Origin: an uncultured Robinsoniella sp.
GTDB lineage: Bacteria > Bacillota > Clostridia > Lachnospirales > Lachnospiraceae
DNA: 45,824 nt
Assembly: GCA_900539655.1 (NCBI GenBank)
Contig: UQCR01000049.1
Location: 1-45,824, forward strand
Direction of reading: 5' to 3'
Part shown: one piece after another, positions 9,319 to 17,227 of the stretch
Layout: every line of letters starts with the position of its first letter
Numbering within the stretch: position 1 is the stretch's first letter
Position numbers and translations under genes: made by a program
Notes under the pieces: generated by a model
Told to the model about the DNA's origin: nothing
The model's database searches: none
The model's input: only the letters and a program-made list of their open reading frames with translations

Positions 9319-11211
9319 TTAGATACCAAGAGCCGCTCTCTTTTCTTCAATTCTGTCAATCATAGCATCTACAAGCTTATCTATATCTTTTTCAACCGTA
9401 TATGCTGCTTCTACCCATTCTCTAACGCCGCTTGTCAATAACTCTGCAACTTCAGTAGAACCGGATACATAAGGATCAACTCCAAGGAATGTATCGATAC
9501 CGGTAGAAACTACATAGTTACCAATGGATACCGCTTTTTCAGACATCCACTCCGGAGCACATCCAACAACTGGAAGCTGAGAAATATTAAGTCCTGAATC
9601 TTTTGCAAGTTCAGAAGCAAGAATCATCATACGGCTGATATCAACACAAGATCCCATGTGTAATACCGGAGGTATATCAGCTAATTCACAAACTCTCTTA
9701 AGTCCGGCACCACAAATATCTTTTGCTGCCTTATCCATAAGTCCTGCTTTAGCAGCCGCCTGAGCAGCACAACCGGAAGCAATAACTACGATATCGTTTG
9801 CGATTAATTTTTTCATTAATTCAATGTGAGCAAGGTCAGGTCTGATCTTAGGATTGTTACAACCAACCATTGCAACAGCACCACGAAGTACACCGGATGT
9901 AATACATTCCAATAATGGTTTTGTTGTACCGGTTACATCTACCTGTGAGTTGGTAACTCCATCTAATACTTTTACAATTGCTTCTACAGAATATCCAACA
10001 GTAGCTTTCTGTTTCATATCCGGGATGTAGATCAGATCCGGATTTCTGTTCTCAAAGTTATCAATAGCTGCTTTTACAATCGCTTTAGCGTTCTCGCCTG
10101 CTGTATGAGCATTGAATCTGATAAATTCAGAATCCGGCATCTGTGCGATCGGAGAAGTTGTGATAAATTTGGTATGGAAACATTTGCTTAAAGGACCAAG
10201 TGCAGGGAAAATACACTGTACGTCAACTACAATCGCTTCACAAGCTCCTGTAAGTACTACGTTTTCCTGCTGTAAGAAGTTTCCTGCCATCGGGATACCA
10301 CGACGCATTGCAACTTCATTGGAGGTACAGCATACACCGGATACGGTAATGCCTTTGGCTCCTTTGCTTTTCGCATATGCGATTAATTCAGGATCATCTG
10401 CATATTCACAGATCATTTCTGAAAGTGAAGGATCATGTCCGTGAACAACAATATTTACATTTTCAACTTCCATAACTCCAAGGTTAGCCTCGGTGTCAAT
10501 CGGCTTTGGTGTTCCAAAGAGAACATCAGAGAATTCCGTACCCATCATGGATCCGCCCCAGCCATCTGAAAGACCTGCTCTGAAAGCCTGTCTGATCAAA
10601 GCTTCCGGTTTGGAGGAACATCCCATATGAGCCATATGTAATGAACATGAAACTTCACGGTCAATTGCTCTTGGTGCAATTTCTTCTCTTTCCCAGATTT
10701 CCTGAGTATGCTTTGGAGCTCTCTTTAAAAATCTCTGGGTACCGAATGGCTTACCATATTCCATCATACCCATTTCAGCTATTTCATGAGCCAGTTCGTA
10801 GATATCTTTTCCTTCAGTCTCTACGTTCCACTCTTTAGCAATACGAAGTAATTTTTCCGGATCTTTTACTTTGTAATTGCCATCAGCAGCTGATTCATAA
10901 AGTGTGTGACAGATTTCACGTCCGTGATCGGAATGTGTTGCAGATCCGCCTGCTGTAAATTTAAGGTAGTTTCTTCCTACGATACCATGTACGTCACATC
11001 CACAGATTCCTTTTGGAGCCTTTGGAGTAATACGGCAAGGTCCCATAGCACAGATTTTACAGCAGACACCTGTCTCGCCGAATTTACAGTGCGGTGTCTG
11101 ATTTTTTACTCTGAACTGCCAGGCATCAGCACCAACCTTTGCGCCTGTTTCCAACAATCTGGCTGTAGCCGCTTCAAATTCTTCTACTGTTGTTAATTTA
11201 AAGTTTCCCAT
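9319..11211 (-). CDS. acsA: Anaerobic Ni-Fe carbon monoxide dehydrogenase catalytic subunit
   Basis: 630 aa, normal for CooS/AcsA. The N-terminus holds the closely spaced cysteines of the B and D clusters (42, 50, 51, 54, 59, 70, 72). C-cluster ligand regions follow in order: VHGHDPSLSEM, GVCCTSNEVA, TGACEAIVVDVQC, AMVGCNNPK, VIASGCAAQAA and HMGSCVDISRM. It reduces CO2 to CO for acetyl-CoA synthase. The ATG at 11211 has AAAGGAGGTTT upstream. Flanking CooC-like ATPases and CooT match its need for nickel. It could equally be called cooS. Confidence 0.96.
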   Translation of the reverse strand: MGNFKLTTVEEFEAATARLLETGAKVGADAWQFRVKNQTPHCKFGETGVCCKICAMGPCRITPKAPKGICGCDVHGIVGRNYLKFTAGGSATHSDHGREICHTLYESAADGNYKVKDPEKLLRIAKEWNVETEGKDIYELAHEIAEMGMMEYGKPFGTQRFLKRAPKHTQEIWEREEIAPRAIDREVSCSLHMAHMGCSSKPEALIRQAFRAGLSDGWGGSMMGTEFSDVLFGTPKPIDTEANLGVMEVENVNIVVHGHDPSLSEMICEYADDPELIAYAKSKGAKGITVSGVCCTSNEVAMRRGIPMAGNFLQQENVVLTGACEAIVVDVQCIFPALGPLSKCFHTKFITTSPIAQMPDSEFIRFNAHTAGENAKAIVKAAIDNFENRNPDLIYIPDMKQKATVGYSVEAIVKVLDGVTNSQVDVTGTTKPLLECITSGVLRGAVAMVGCNNPKIRPDLAHIELMKKLIANDIVVIASGCAAQAAAKAGLMDKAAKDICGAGLKRVCELADIPPVLHMGSCVDISRMMILASELAKDSGLNISQLPVVGCAPEWMSEKAVSIGNYVVSTGIDTFLGVDPYVSGSTEVAELLTSGVREWVEAAYTVEKDIDKLVDAMIDRIEEKRAALGI

Positions 11212-11256
11212 TATAAACCTCCTTTAAAATTGGGTTGTTTTCCCGGGGCTGTTTTT

Positions 11257-11339
11257 ATCCCATCCGCCCCCACGGGATATTTCTCTTTAAAATTAATCCC
11301 CCTGGTGTCTGGTGATCCCTTCCATCAAGGGGAATTAAT
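11257..11339. other. Inverted repeats in the 139-nt gap between cooC2 and cooS
   Basis: A larger element pairs 292-307 of the 11-kb block (11292-11307, ATTAATCCCCCTGGTG) with 11323-11339, an imperfect stem containing ATTAAT/ATTAAT and CCCC/GGGG. A second short one is ATCCC (11257-11261) with GGGAT (11274-11278). A short TTAATTTT follows the large stem on the minus strand, so weak termination or attenuation is possible, but no full U-tract is present. Confidence 0.5.
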
Positions 11340-11350
11340 AACTCGTGTAA

Positions 11351-12121
11351 TTACAGACCTAATGCATCCACAATATCTCTAACCGCTTTTTTCACCGGTG
11401 AATCCTCAGGAAGTTCAACCGTGGGCTTTCCGTCACAGTCAAATTCATATACATCCGAATTCTGTGGAACGACTCCTAATAGCTTCAGTCCCTGCTTTTC
11501 AATCTCTTCGCGGGTTCCTTCATTCAGTTCTCCGCCCGGAGCACGATTGATAATCAATCCCATATCCTTCGGATTCATCTCACAGTCGTTTACAAGCTTT
11601 GCAATCCGCCCTACAGCCTGTACTCCTCTTCTGGAACAGTCACTAACCAGTATCATGGTATCAACTTTAGGCAGGACTCCTCTGCTGATATGTTCCATGC
11701 CCGCTTCATTATCCATAACCATGTATTTATAATTCGGCAGTAATTTTGTAAGCTGTGTCTGAAGCAGTCCGTTAACAAAACAATAGCAGCCTTTTCCCTG
11801 GGTTCTGCCCATTACAAGTAAATCATAATCATCTTCTTCCACCATACAGCGGTTGAACATAATCTCCATATAGTCTGCTTTAGACATACTTGCCGGAATA
11901 GGGTTCTTTACACTGTTTTCCGCACGTGCCACTTCTTCTCTGATATCCCCCAGAGTCATATCTACTTCCACTCCGAGAACTTCATTCAGGTTTGAGTTCG
12001 CATCAGCATCTACTGCCAAAATCGGTCTTTTTCCCTTTTCACAGAGATACTGAATAATAAGTCCGCAAATTGTGGTTTTTCCCACTCCGCCTTTTCCTGC
12101 AACTGCAATCGTATGTGTCAT
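11351..12121 (-). CDS. CooC-type nickel-insertion ATPase, second copy
   Basis: 256 aa, P-loop GKGGVGKTT at 9-17, AVDADANSNLNEVLG at 36-50, and a CxC motif at 112-114 (GKGCYCFVNG). The architecture equals the copy downstream of cooS but the sequences differ clearly, so these are old paralogues. Its place directly upstream of cooS suggests it loads nickel into the CO dehydrogenase C-cluster. The ATG at 12121 follows AGGAGGCACC. It follows metF by 30 nt. Confidence 0.9.
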   Translation of the reverse strand: MTHTIAVAGKGGVGKTTICGLIIQYLCEKGKRPILAVDADANSNLNEVLGVEVDMTLGDIREEVARAENSVKNPIPASMSKADYMEIMFNRCMVEEDDYDLLVMGRTQGKGCYCFVNGLLQTQLTKLLPNYKYMVMDNEAGMEHISRGVLPKVDTMILVSDCSRRGVQAVGRIAKLVNDCEMNPKDMGLIINRAPGGELNEGTREEIEKQGLKLLGVVPQNSDVYEFDCDGKPTVELPEDSPVKKAVRDIVDALGL

Positions 12122-12151
12122 AACGGGTGCCTCCTGTCATTTCCCTATAGT

Positions 12152-13027
12152 CTACTCTGCTTTTGTTCTGAGTCCGGATCTTGTTAAGATTTCGGAAACT
12201 GCAGCAGATTTGTTTAATGCATATAAATGTATACCTTCTACACCTTCGCCAATGAACTGGTATAACTGATGTACGGTATAATCGATACCTGCTTCTTTAA
12301 ATCCTTCCGGATCATTGTAATATTTACTGATTACTTCAGCAAGGTCTCTTGGAATGGAACATCCGTTCATGGACAATGCCATACGGATTGTAGCGTCTTT
12401 GTTTAATACAGGCATTACACCTACATCGATAGGAAGTGTAATTCCAGCTTTTCTGATCTGATGTACCCATCTCTTAAACTGTTCGATGTCAAAGCAAAGC
12501 TGAGTCATAATATAATCAGCGCCTGCATCCTGTTTCATTTTCAGATGTGCAATATCTTCTTCGAATGTTGGACACTGAATATGTTTTTCAGGATCTCCAG
12601 CCATAGCGATCGTAAACTGATCACCAAATTCTGCTCTGATGAATGCTACCAGTTCATTTGCATAGTTGAAATCCCCGCGTGTTCCTTCCCAGCCTGCCGG
12701 TAAGTCTCCGCGAAGTGCCAGAATATGGTTTACACCGTTATCCAGGTATGCCTGTAACTCAGCTTTCATTTTTTCTTTTGTGTTTCCAATACAGGTAAAA
12801 TGAGTTACTGCTCTGTGTCCGCTGTCCGCAATAGCTTTACAAATCTCCACATTACGTCCCGCATTTGAGCCGCCGGCGCCATATGTACAACTGATAAAAT
12901 CAGGATCGAACTGATAGAGCTCGTCCAGGGTGTTTAATAATGGTTCCATTGGCTGTTCAGCCTTTGGAGGGAATACCTCGAAAGAAAATGATGTTCTCTC
13001 CTTCATAATGTCGATTACGCTTTTCAT
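12152..13027 (-). CDS. metF: Methylenetetrahydrofolate reductase
   Basis: 291 aa TIM-barrel flavoprotein with FSFEVFPPK at 14-22, ALRGD, and AGADYIMTQLCFD typical of MetF. It reduces methylene-THF to methyl-THF, the substrate of AcsE. No MetV-like zinc protein or RnfC2-like gene is adjacent, so the electron donor cannot be told from context. The ATG at 13027 has GGAGGTATT upstream. It lies between cooT and a cooC-like gene inside the operon. Confidence 0.93.
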   Translation of the reverse strand: MKSVIDIMKERTSFSFEVFPPKAEQPMEPLLNTLDELYQFDPDFISCTYGAGGSNAGRNVEICKAIADSGHRAVTHFTCIGNTKEKMKAELQAYLDNGVNHILALRGDLPAGWEGTRGDFNYANELVAFIRAEFGDQFTIAMAGDPEKHIQCPTFEEDIAHLKMKQDAGADYIMTQLCFDIEQFKRWVHQIRKAGITLPIDVGVMPVLNKDATIRMALSMNGCSIPRDLAEVISKYYNDPEGFKEAGIDYTVHQLYQFIGEGVEGIHLYALNKSAAVSEILTRSGLRTKAE

Positions 13028-13074
13028 CTTACTAATACCTCCGTTATTTTTTCGTTTTATTTTAATTGCCCTTC

Positions 13075-13263
13075 CTAATCAAGACAATTAATTTTAACAA
13101 CTCCGCCGGTCAGGTCCACCATTGCAATGGTCCCCTCCACGACTTTTCGTTCCCCCATTACATCAGTCAGGGTGATGTTCGTGCCTTCCACTTCGATCAT
13201 ACTAACATATTGTAAAATAATACTGTCTTCTTTGTTGATATTATATGCCGTAGCTAAGCACAT
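13075..13263 (-). CDS. CooT-like small nickel-binding protein
   Basis: 62 aa, starting MCLATAYN. The Cys directly after the initiator Met is the conserved metal-binding residue of the CooT family, small beta-rich homodimers that bind nickel. The rest (GTNITLTDVMGERKVVEG) is beta-rich with a conserved internal glutamate/glycine pattern. It begins 12 nt after the His-rich gene with GGAGG nearby. It probably helps supply nickel to CO dehydrogenase and acetyl-CoA synthase. Confidence 0.88.
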   Translation of the reverse strand: MCLATAYNINKEDSIILQYVSMIEVEGTNITLTDVMGERKVVEGTIAMVDLTGGVVKINCLD

Positions 13264-13275
13264 CTCTATGACCTC

Positions 13276-13695
13276 CTATTGCTGCTCCTTGACCATTGCA
13301 AGTGCAACTCCTAAATACATGTTTCCCTTTTGGAACTCATCAACTGCTTTTCTGATCTGTTCAGCTGCGCCTTCGTCACCGGATGCGCTTAACTTAGCCG
13401 CCATCTGATCCAGTTCTGCCGCATGATGTTCATTATGCTGTAACATGTAGGTTAATAACGCAATATTTTCTTTATTAGGGGTTTGTTCCCCAGCTTTGCA
13501 TCCGCATTCACAATTGTTTTCACTGCAATCTGCACTGTCACAGCTGCAATTGCCATCATGAGAATGCTTATGCTCTTCTTCATGGCCATGCTCATGATCA
13601 TGTGCATGGTTGTGTTCGTAAGTATGGGTGTGAGGATGGACATGTTCATGCGCATGCGCACAAATGTTACCATTTTCATCTTTAACTAAATGCAC
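13276..13695 (-). CDS. His/Cys-rich metal-binding protein, first gene of the acs operon
   Basis: 139 aa from a GTG start at 13695 preceded by AAAGGAG. Residues 14-46 contain 15 histidines, mostly alternating (AHAHEHVHPHTHTYEHNHAH), and residues 50-66 hold six cysteines (CSC, C, CECGC). A helical C-terminal domain of about 65 residues follows (MLQHNEHHAAELDQMAAKL). The frame is open to an ATG at 13752, but the promoter's predicted start site is about 13762 and no ribosome binding site precedes that ATG. Function is unassigned; binding or buffering of nickel, zinc or cobalt is inferred from composition and from its place before cooT and cooS. Confidence 0.82.
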   Translation of the reverse strand: MHLVKDENGNICAHAHEHVHPHTHTYEHNHAHDHEHGHEEEHKHSHDGNCSCDSADCSENNCECGCKAGEQTPNKENIALLTYMLQHNEHHAAELDQMAAKLSASGDEGAAEQIRKAVDEFQKGNMYLGVALAMVKEQQ

Positions 13696-13769
13696 TGTTA
13701 TCCACTCTCCTTTCCTCTTATTTGTTAAATACTTCACAGAGTCATATATCATAACCCTTAGATGGGGAT

Positions 13770-13798
13770 ATTATAACATACAATATATGAATTCTCAA
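13770..13798 (-). promoter_or_regulatory. Sigma-A promoter of the Wood-Ljungdahl operon
   Basis: On the minus strand, TTGAGA (plus 13793-13798), a 17-nt spacer and TATAAT (13770-13775). All genes from the His-rich protein to the left edge follow in the same direction with no convincing terminator, so this promoter may drive at least 13.7 kb. Inverted repeats overlap it: TACAATA (13779-13785) with TATTGTA (13806-13812), and ACAAT-4-ATTGT (13798-13811). Confidence 0.8.
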
Positions 13799-13933
13799 CA
13801 ATGAGTATTGTATTTTTTTAAATAATTTTAGAAGATTCACTAATACTAGTAAATATATAACATCACTTCGGCTCACTAAACTGATGCATTGCCAAATAAT
13901 TAACACTTTATTTCGTCCAAACCCTCTAATCCG

Positions 13934-14455
13934 TTATATTTCCGGTATATCTATCGTATATTGTGTTGGTTTATCCCGGTAGTAATTATAAAAATCTCCG
14001 GTTATACTATCCACCCCTTCCCTCACCTGAACCACCTGCTGCACAGATCCTGTCTCTCCGGATGGGATACATGGCTCGCTTACGAATGAAAACGGATTAT
14101 CATAATCGGTTTCCGGATATGGTGTTACATCAATGACATTATCTCCGTCGTTTTTATAAAAGGTCAGATAATAGTTATACACTGAATCGGCATTGGCTTT
14201 TCCATTATTGCGGATAAGGGAATTGATATAATAAAAACGATACCCCGCCTGGGCTTCCATTCCCTGATAAACGGTTCCAATCTCCTGTGCAGAGATGCTT
14301 TCCACCACAAGATCCGTTTTATAATCCTTCGCCACCTGGTCCGCTTCCTTATCATCCGCCACCTGCATGATAACACCGACTACTACAAATAAAAGAATCA
14401 CTACCAGGACTGCCTTTGAATTTTTTGTTCCGGTATTCCTTGTCTGAATCATCAT
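13934..14455 (-). CDS. Membrane-anchored protein of unknown function
   Basis: 173 aa with one N-terminal membrane segment (about 15-33, AVLVVILLFVVVGVIMQ) and an extracytoplasmic remainder containing FYYINSLIRNNGKANADSVY, reminiscent of Ig-like beta-sandwich domains that handle exported substrates. No family is recognised. Its ATG overlaps the stop of the zinc-ribbon gene upstream (ATGA), so the two are translationally coupled and probably act together. The 181 nt downstream, up to the His-rich gene, hold the acs promoter and no clear terminator. Confidence 0.75.
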   Translation of the reverse strand: MMIQTRNTGTKNSKAVLVVILLFVVVGVIMQVADDKEADQVAKDYKTDLVVESISAQEIGTVYQGMEAQAGYRFYYINSLIRNNGKANADSVYNYYLTFYKNDGDNVIDVTPYPETDYDNPFSFVSEPCIPSGETGSVQQVVQVREGVDSITGDFYNYYRDKPTQYTIDIPEI

Positions 14456-15300
14456 TTCTGCCTCCTATCTGCCCTATCTATATTCAGCACTATCTGATAG
14501 ATTCTGACAGGAGTTTTCTCCTGCCCTGCACCGCCCCAGTCCGGCACCCGCAGCGTTATCTGTTCCAGATCAGCATCCGTCAGATACAGTATAACCCCCT
14601 GTTGTATGCCGTCATACTGCCCCTGGTAAGACGCAAATGCATCATTCATCACGTTTAACTCTGGCAGATAATCCTGCACTTCATAATATTTAAGCGGCAT
14701 TTGAAATAAACCATCTACTGCTATATAGGGATCCGTATAGTAATAGGCATCTGCTTCCCATTTGTCTGTTACTTCCAATTGTTCCTCTACAGCCACCAGT
14801 TTTTTCCCTTCAGGCAGCATCCCTGCTGTCTCATCCGTATCAATAACTCTGGCAGCCGTAAAAGCAGCCAGCTGTCCCCCCACATCAATGGGTGTTCCTG
14901 CTTCTACCTGTAATACCTCAGCTGTCTTTTCCACTTCTACTTCTTTTTTTGAAATCATACTGTAAAATGATACAGCCCCAACAGCACCAAACACAACGAT
15001 TAAAATTACTACTACTGTCAGTATCCTTTTAGCCAGCTGCTTGTTTTCTGGTGCCTGTGTTTTTTCATGATAGATATCCGGTCTGGCTTTGTGAACATCC
15101 TTCCCTGTATCATACTTTTTATGAAGGTCTTGATGTACCTCATTCATGCGGAACATTTCCTGTCCGAAATCCATATCAAATCCCGTGTCGAACAGATCTG
15201 CTTCCGGCCTGCCGCCGGGTCTGTTGTATGCTGCACATTTCGGACAGATCCCTTCCGTCTTTTCGTAGCTGAATATTGCTTTGCACCGTCTGCATTGCAT
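14452..15300 (-). CDS. Zinc-ribbon membrane protein of unknown function
   Basis: 282 aa. A zinc ribbon at the N-terminus (cysteines 3, 6, 19, 22: CRRC and CPKC) is followed by an acidic/basic linker, one membrane segment (about 93-113, ILTVVVILIVVFGAVGAVSF) and an extracytoplasmic C-terminal domain of about 165 aa with YYYTDPYIAVDGLFQMPLKY. The topology, cytoplasmic zinc ribbon to outside beta domain, is common in Firmicutes but uncharacterised. The start ATG has AAGGGGGCG upstream. Coupled by ATGA overlap to the following gene. Confidence 0.75.
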   Translation of the reverse strand: MQCRRCKAIFSYEKTEGICPKCAAYNRPGGRPEADLFDTGFDMDFGQEMFRMNEVHQDLHKKYDTGKDVHKARPDIYHEKTQAPENKQLAKRILTVVVILIVVFGAVGAVSFYSMISKKEVEVEKTAEVLQVEAGTPIDVGGQLAAFTAARVIDTDETAGMLPEGKKLVAVEEQLEVTDKWEADAYYYTDPYIAVDGLFQMPLKYYEVQDYLPELNVMNDAFASYQGQYDGIQQGVILYLTDADLEQITLRVPDWGGAGQEKTPVRIYQIVLNIDRADRRQK

Positions 15301-15365
15301 AACCTGCGCCCCCTTCCCTGCCTTTTATATTAAACATACAATTTTCGACAGGATAATATATGATA

Positions 15366-15412
15366 AATAAAAAAACGCTAATTTTATAATAAATCATTAT
15401 CATAAAATTAGC
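15366..15412 (-). terminator. Intrinsic terminator of the ABC importer operon
   Basis: In the minus-strand RNA an 11-bp perfect stem, GCTAATTTTAT (plus 15402-15412) with ATAAAATTAGC (15377-15387), is followed by GTTTTTTTATTT. It lies 27 nt after the ATP-binding gene and separates it from the zinc-ribbon gene. Confidence 0.85.
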
Positions 15413-15438
15413 AATCTTTTCCATTAATTTTTTCACAA

Positions 15439-16233
15439 TTAAGCCAAAATCATTCGGTCGTTGGCAAATTCTCCGCCACTTTCCATTTCAAACTTTTTCA
15501 AAAGGTCTGCCACCTGCAGATTTTTCTTCTCCTCACCGGATACATCATAGATAATATGTCCGTCATACATCATAATTAACCGGTTACCGATACGGATGGC
15601 ATCCTTCATGTTGTGTGTAACCATAAGTGCAGTCAGATTGTGGGTATCTACAATCTTTACCGTGAGATCAAGTACTTTTTTGGCTGTCTTTGGATCCAGG
15701 GCAGCCGTATGTTCATCCAGCAGCAGCACTTTCGGACGCTGTAGGGAAGCCATGAGCAGTGTCAGTGCCTGACGCTGGCCTCCTGATAATAGCCCGACCT
15801 TGGAAGTCATGCGGTCTTCCAAACCTAAATCCAGTGACTTAAGGGCAGTCTGGAATATTTCCTTCTCTTTTTTGGTAATTCCCCAGCCCAGGCCTCTTTT
15901 CTTGCCTCTTCTGTATGCAAGTGCAAGGTTTTCCTGTATTTCCATACTGGACGCCGTTCCCATCATGGGATCCTGGAAGACCCTTCCCAGATTTCCGGCT
16001 CTCTGATACTCCGGCTTTTTGGAAATGTCGTCCCCATCCAGCACAATGCTTCCCGAATCAATGGGGTATACGCCGGCAACCATATTTAACATTGTAGATT
16101 TACCTGCGCCATTACCGCCTATAATTGTAATAAAATCACCAGGATTGACATGCAGATTCAGCCCCTGAAGTGCTCTTTTCTCATTAATTGTCCCGGGATT
16201 AAATGTCTTATATACCTCTTTTATTGTCAACAT
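15439..16233 (-). CDS. ABC transporter ATP-binding protein (TrpZ-like importer class)
   Basis: 264 aa with Walker A GGNGAGKST at about 39-47, signature LSGGQRQALTLLMA, Walker B VLLLDEHTAALDP and the H-loop MVTHNMKDAI. It energises the importer formed with the two genes upstream. The family is often annotated as an amino-acid or tryptophan-type system when paired with a PF04392-type binding protein. The substrate cannot be read from the sequence. It starts 13 nt after the permease. Confidence 0.88.
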   Translation of the reverse strand: MLTIKEVYKTFNPGTINEKRALQGLNLHVNPGDFITIIGGNGAGKSTMLNMVAGVYPIDSGSIVLDGDDISKKPEYQRAGNLGRVFQDPMMGTASSMEIQENLALAYRRGKKRGLGWGITKKEKEIFQTALKSLDLGLEDRMTSKVGLLSGGQRQALTLLMASLQRPKVLLLDEHTAALDPKTAKKVLDLTVKIVDTHNLTALMVTHNMKDAIRIGNRLIMMYDGHIIYDVSGEEKKNLQVADLLKKFEMESGGEFANDRMILA

Positions 16234-16246
16234 ATCTGCTTGCCTC

Positions 16247-17179
16247 CTAATTCTTAACTACCAGTTTTTTAGAAAATACCGGAACGGCCAGAGCAATTGT
16301 TACAATAACCGCTGTTAACAGTTTCATATCATTAGAATCCATACCTAACTGAAGAACTACTGCTACAATTACACGATACAGGATAGATCCTAAAATAGCA
16401 GAGCCAAGCTTTCCTGCGAAGTTCAGACGTTTTCCCATAACAACTTCACCAATTACAATAGACGCAAGACCGATTACGATAGTACCGGTTCCCATACCTA
16501 CGTCCGCAACCTTCTGCGCCTGTACAACCAATGCACCTGACAGTCCGACAAGGGCATTTCCGATAACCAGACCAAATATTTTCATTTTGTCTGTATCCAC
16601 ACCCAATGCCCGGATCATAGCTTCGTTATTTCCGGTAGCACGCAGTGCACTTCCGATCTCTGTTCCGAAGAGCCAATAGAGCAAGACGATTGCGGCAATT
16701 GCTATAATCAGTCCGATAAAACAGACTACGATCGTATTGATATTTGTATTTTTCTGAAGACTGTCCGGCAGCAATTTTACAAGCATTGTTACTATGGTGT
16801 CAGTTCCTTTTTCTCTGGTATTAATAGGCGTATTTGCCTGCCCCATAATTCTCAGGTTAATTGAGTAGAGAGAAATCATCGTCAGGATTCCCGATAATAT
16901 AGCCGGAATCTTAAGCTTTGTATGGAGTATGCCAGTCACTGCTCCTGCCAATCCTCCTGCCGCCAGTGCAAAAAACAGGGTCAGAAATGGATTCATATGC
17001 AGCTTAACGCAAAAAACCGCACTGATACATCCGCCCAGTGCAAAACTACCATCGCATGTCATATCTGCGAAGTCCAATATTTTAAATGTTATGTATACCC
17101 CCAGTGCCATCAGGCTCCACAATAATCCCTGGGACACTGCCCCAAATATTGCCATTAAAATGTTCATCTCTACCTCCAT
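16247..17179 (-). CDS. ABC transporter permease (LivH/RbsC-like)
   Basis: 310 aa and strongly hydrophobic, with about eight to nine membrane segments, including LMALGVYITFKILDFADMTC and GSALRATGNNEAMIRALGVD, the coupling-helix region of this permease class. It makes the channel for the importer. The first residues MEVEMN give two possible ATGs: the second (MNILMAIFG, 12 nt in) has GGAGGTAG upstream and may be the true start. Confidence 0.87.
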   Translation of the reverse strand: MEVEMNILMAIFGAVSQGLLWSLMALGVYITFKILDFADMTCDGSFALGGCISAVFCVKLHMNPFLTLFFALAAGGLAGAVTGILHTKLKIPAILSGILTMISLYSINLRIMGQANTPINTREKGTDTIVTMLVKLLPDSLQKNTNINTIVVCFIGLIIAIAAIVLLYWLFGTEIGSALRATGNNEAMIRALGVDTDKMKIFGLVIGNALVGLSGALVVQAQKVADVGMGTGTIVIGLASIVIGEVVMGKRLNFAGKLGSAILGSILYRVIVAVVLQLGMDSNDMKLLTAVIVTIALAVPVFSKKLVVKN

Positions 17180-17227
17180 TGTTATAAAATGGCCGTTTCA
17201 AAATACCTTTTGAAACAGCCACTTTTC

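Noticed and set aside
13483..13689. Methionine-rich plus-strand open frame
   Set aside because: It is the complement of the CAT/CAC-rich histidine tract; ATG repeats are an artefact of that tract.
13770..13812. Rex operator at the acs promoter
   Set aside because: TTGTTGA occurs near the -35 box, but the second half-site is absent, so the inverted repeats there do not fit the Rex consensus.
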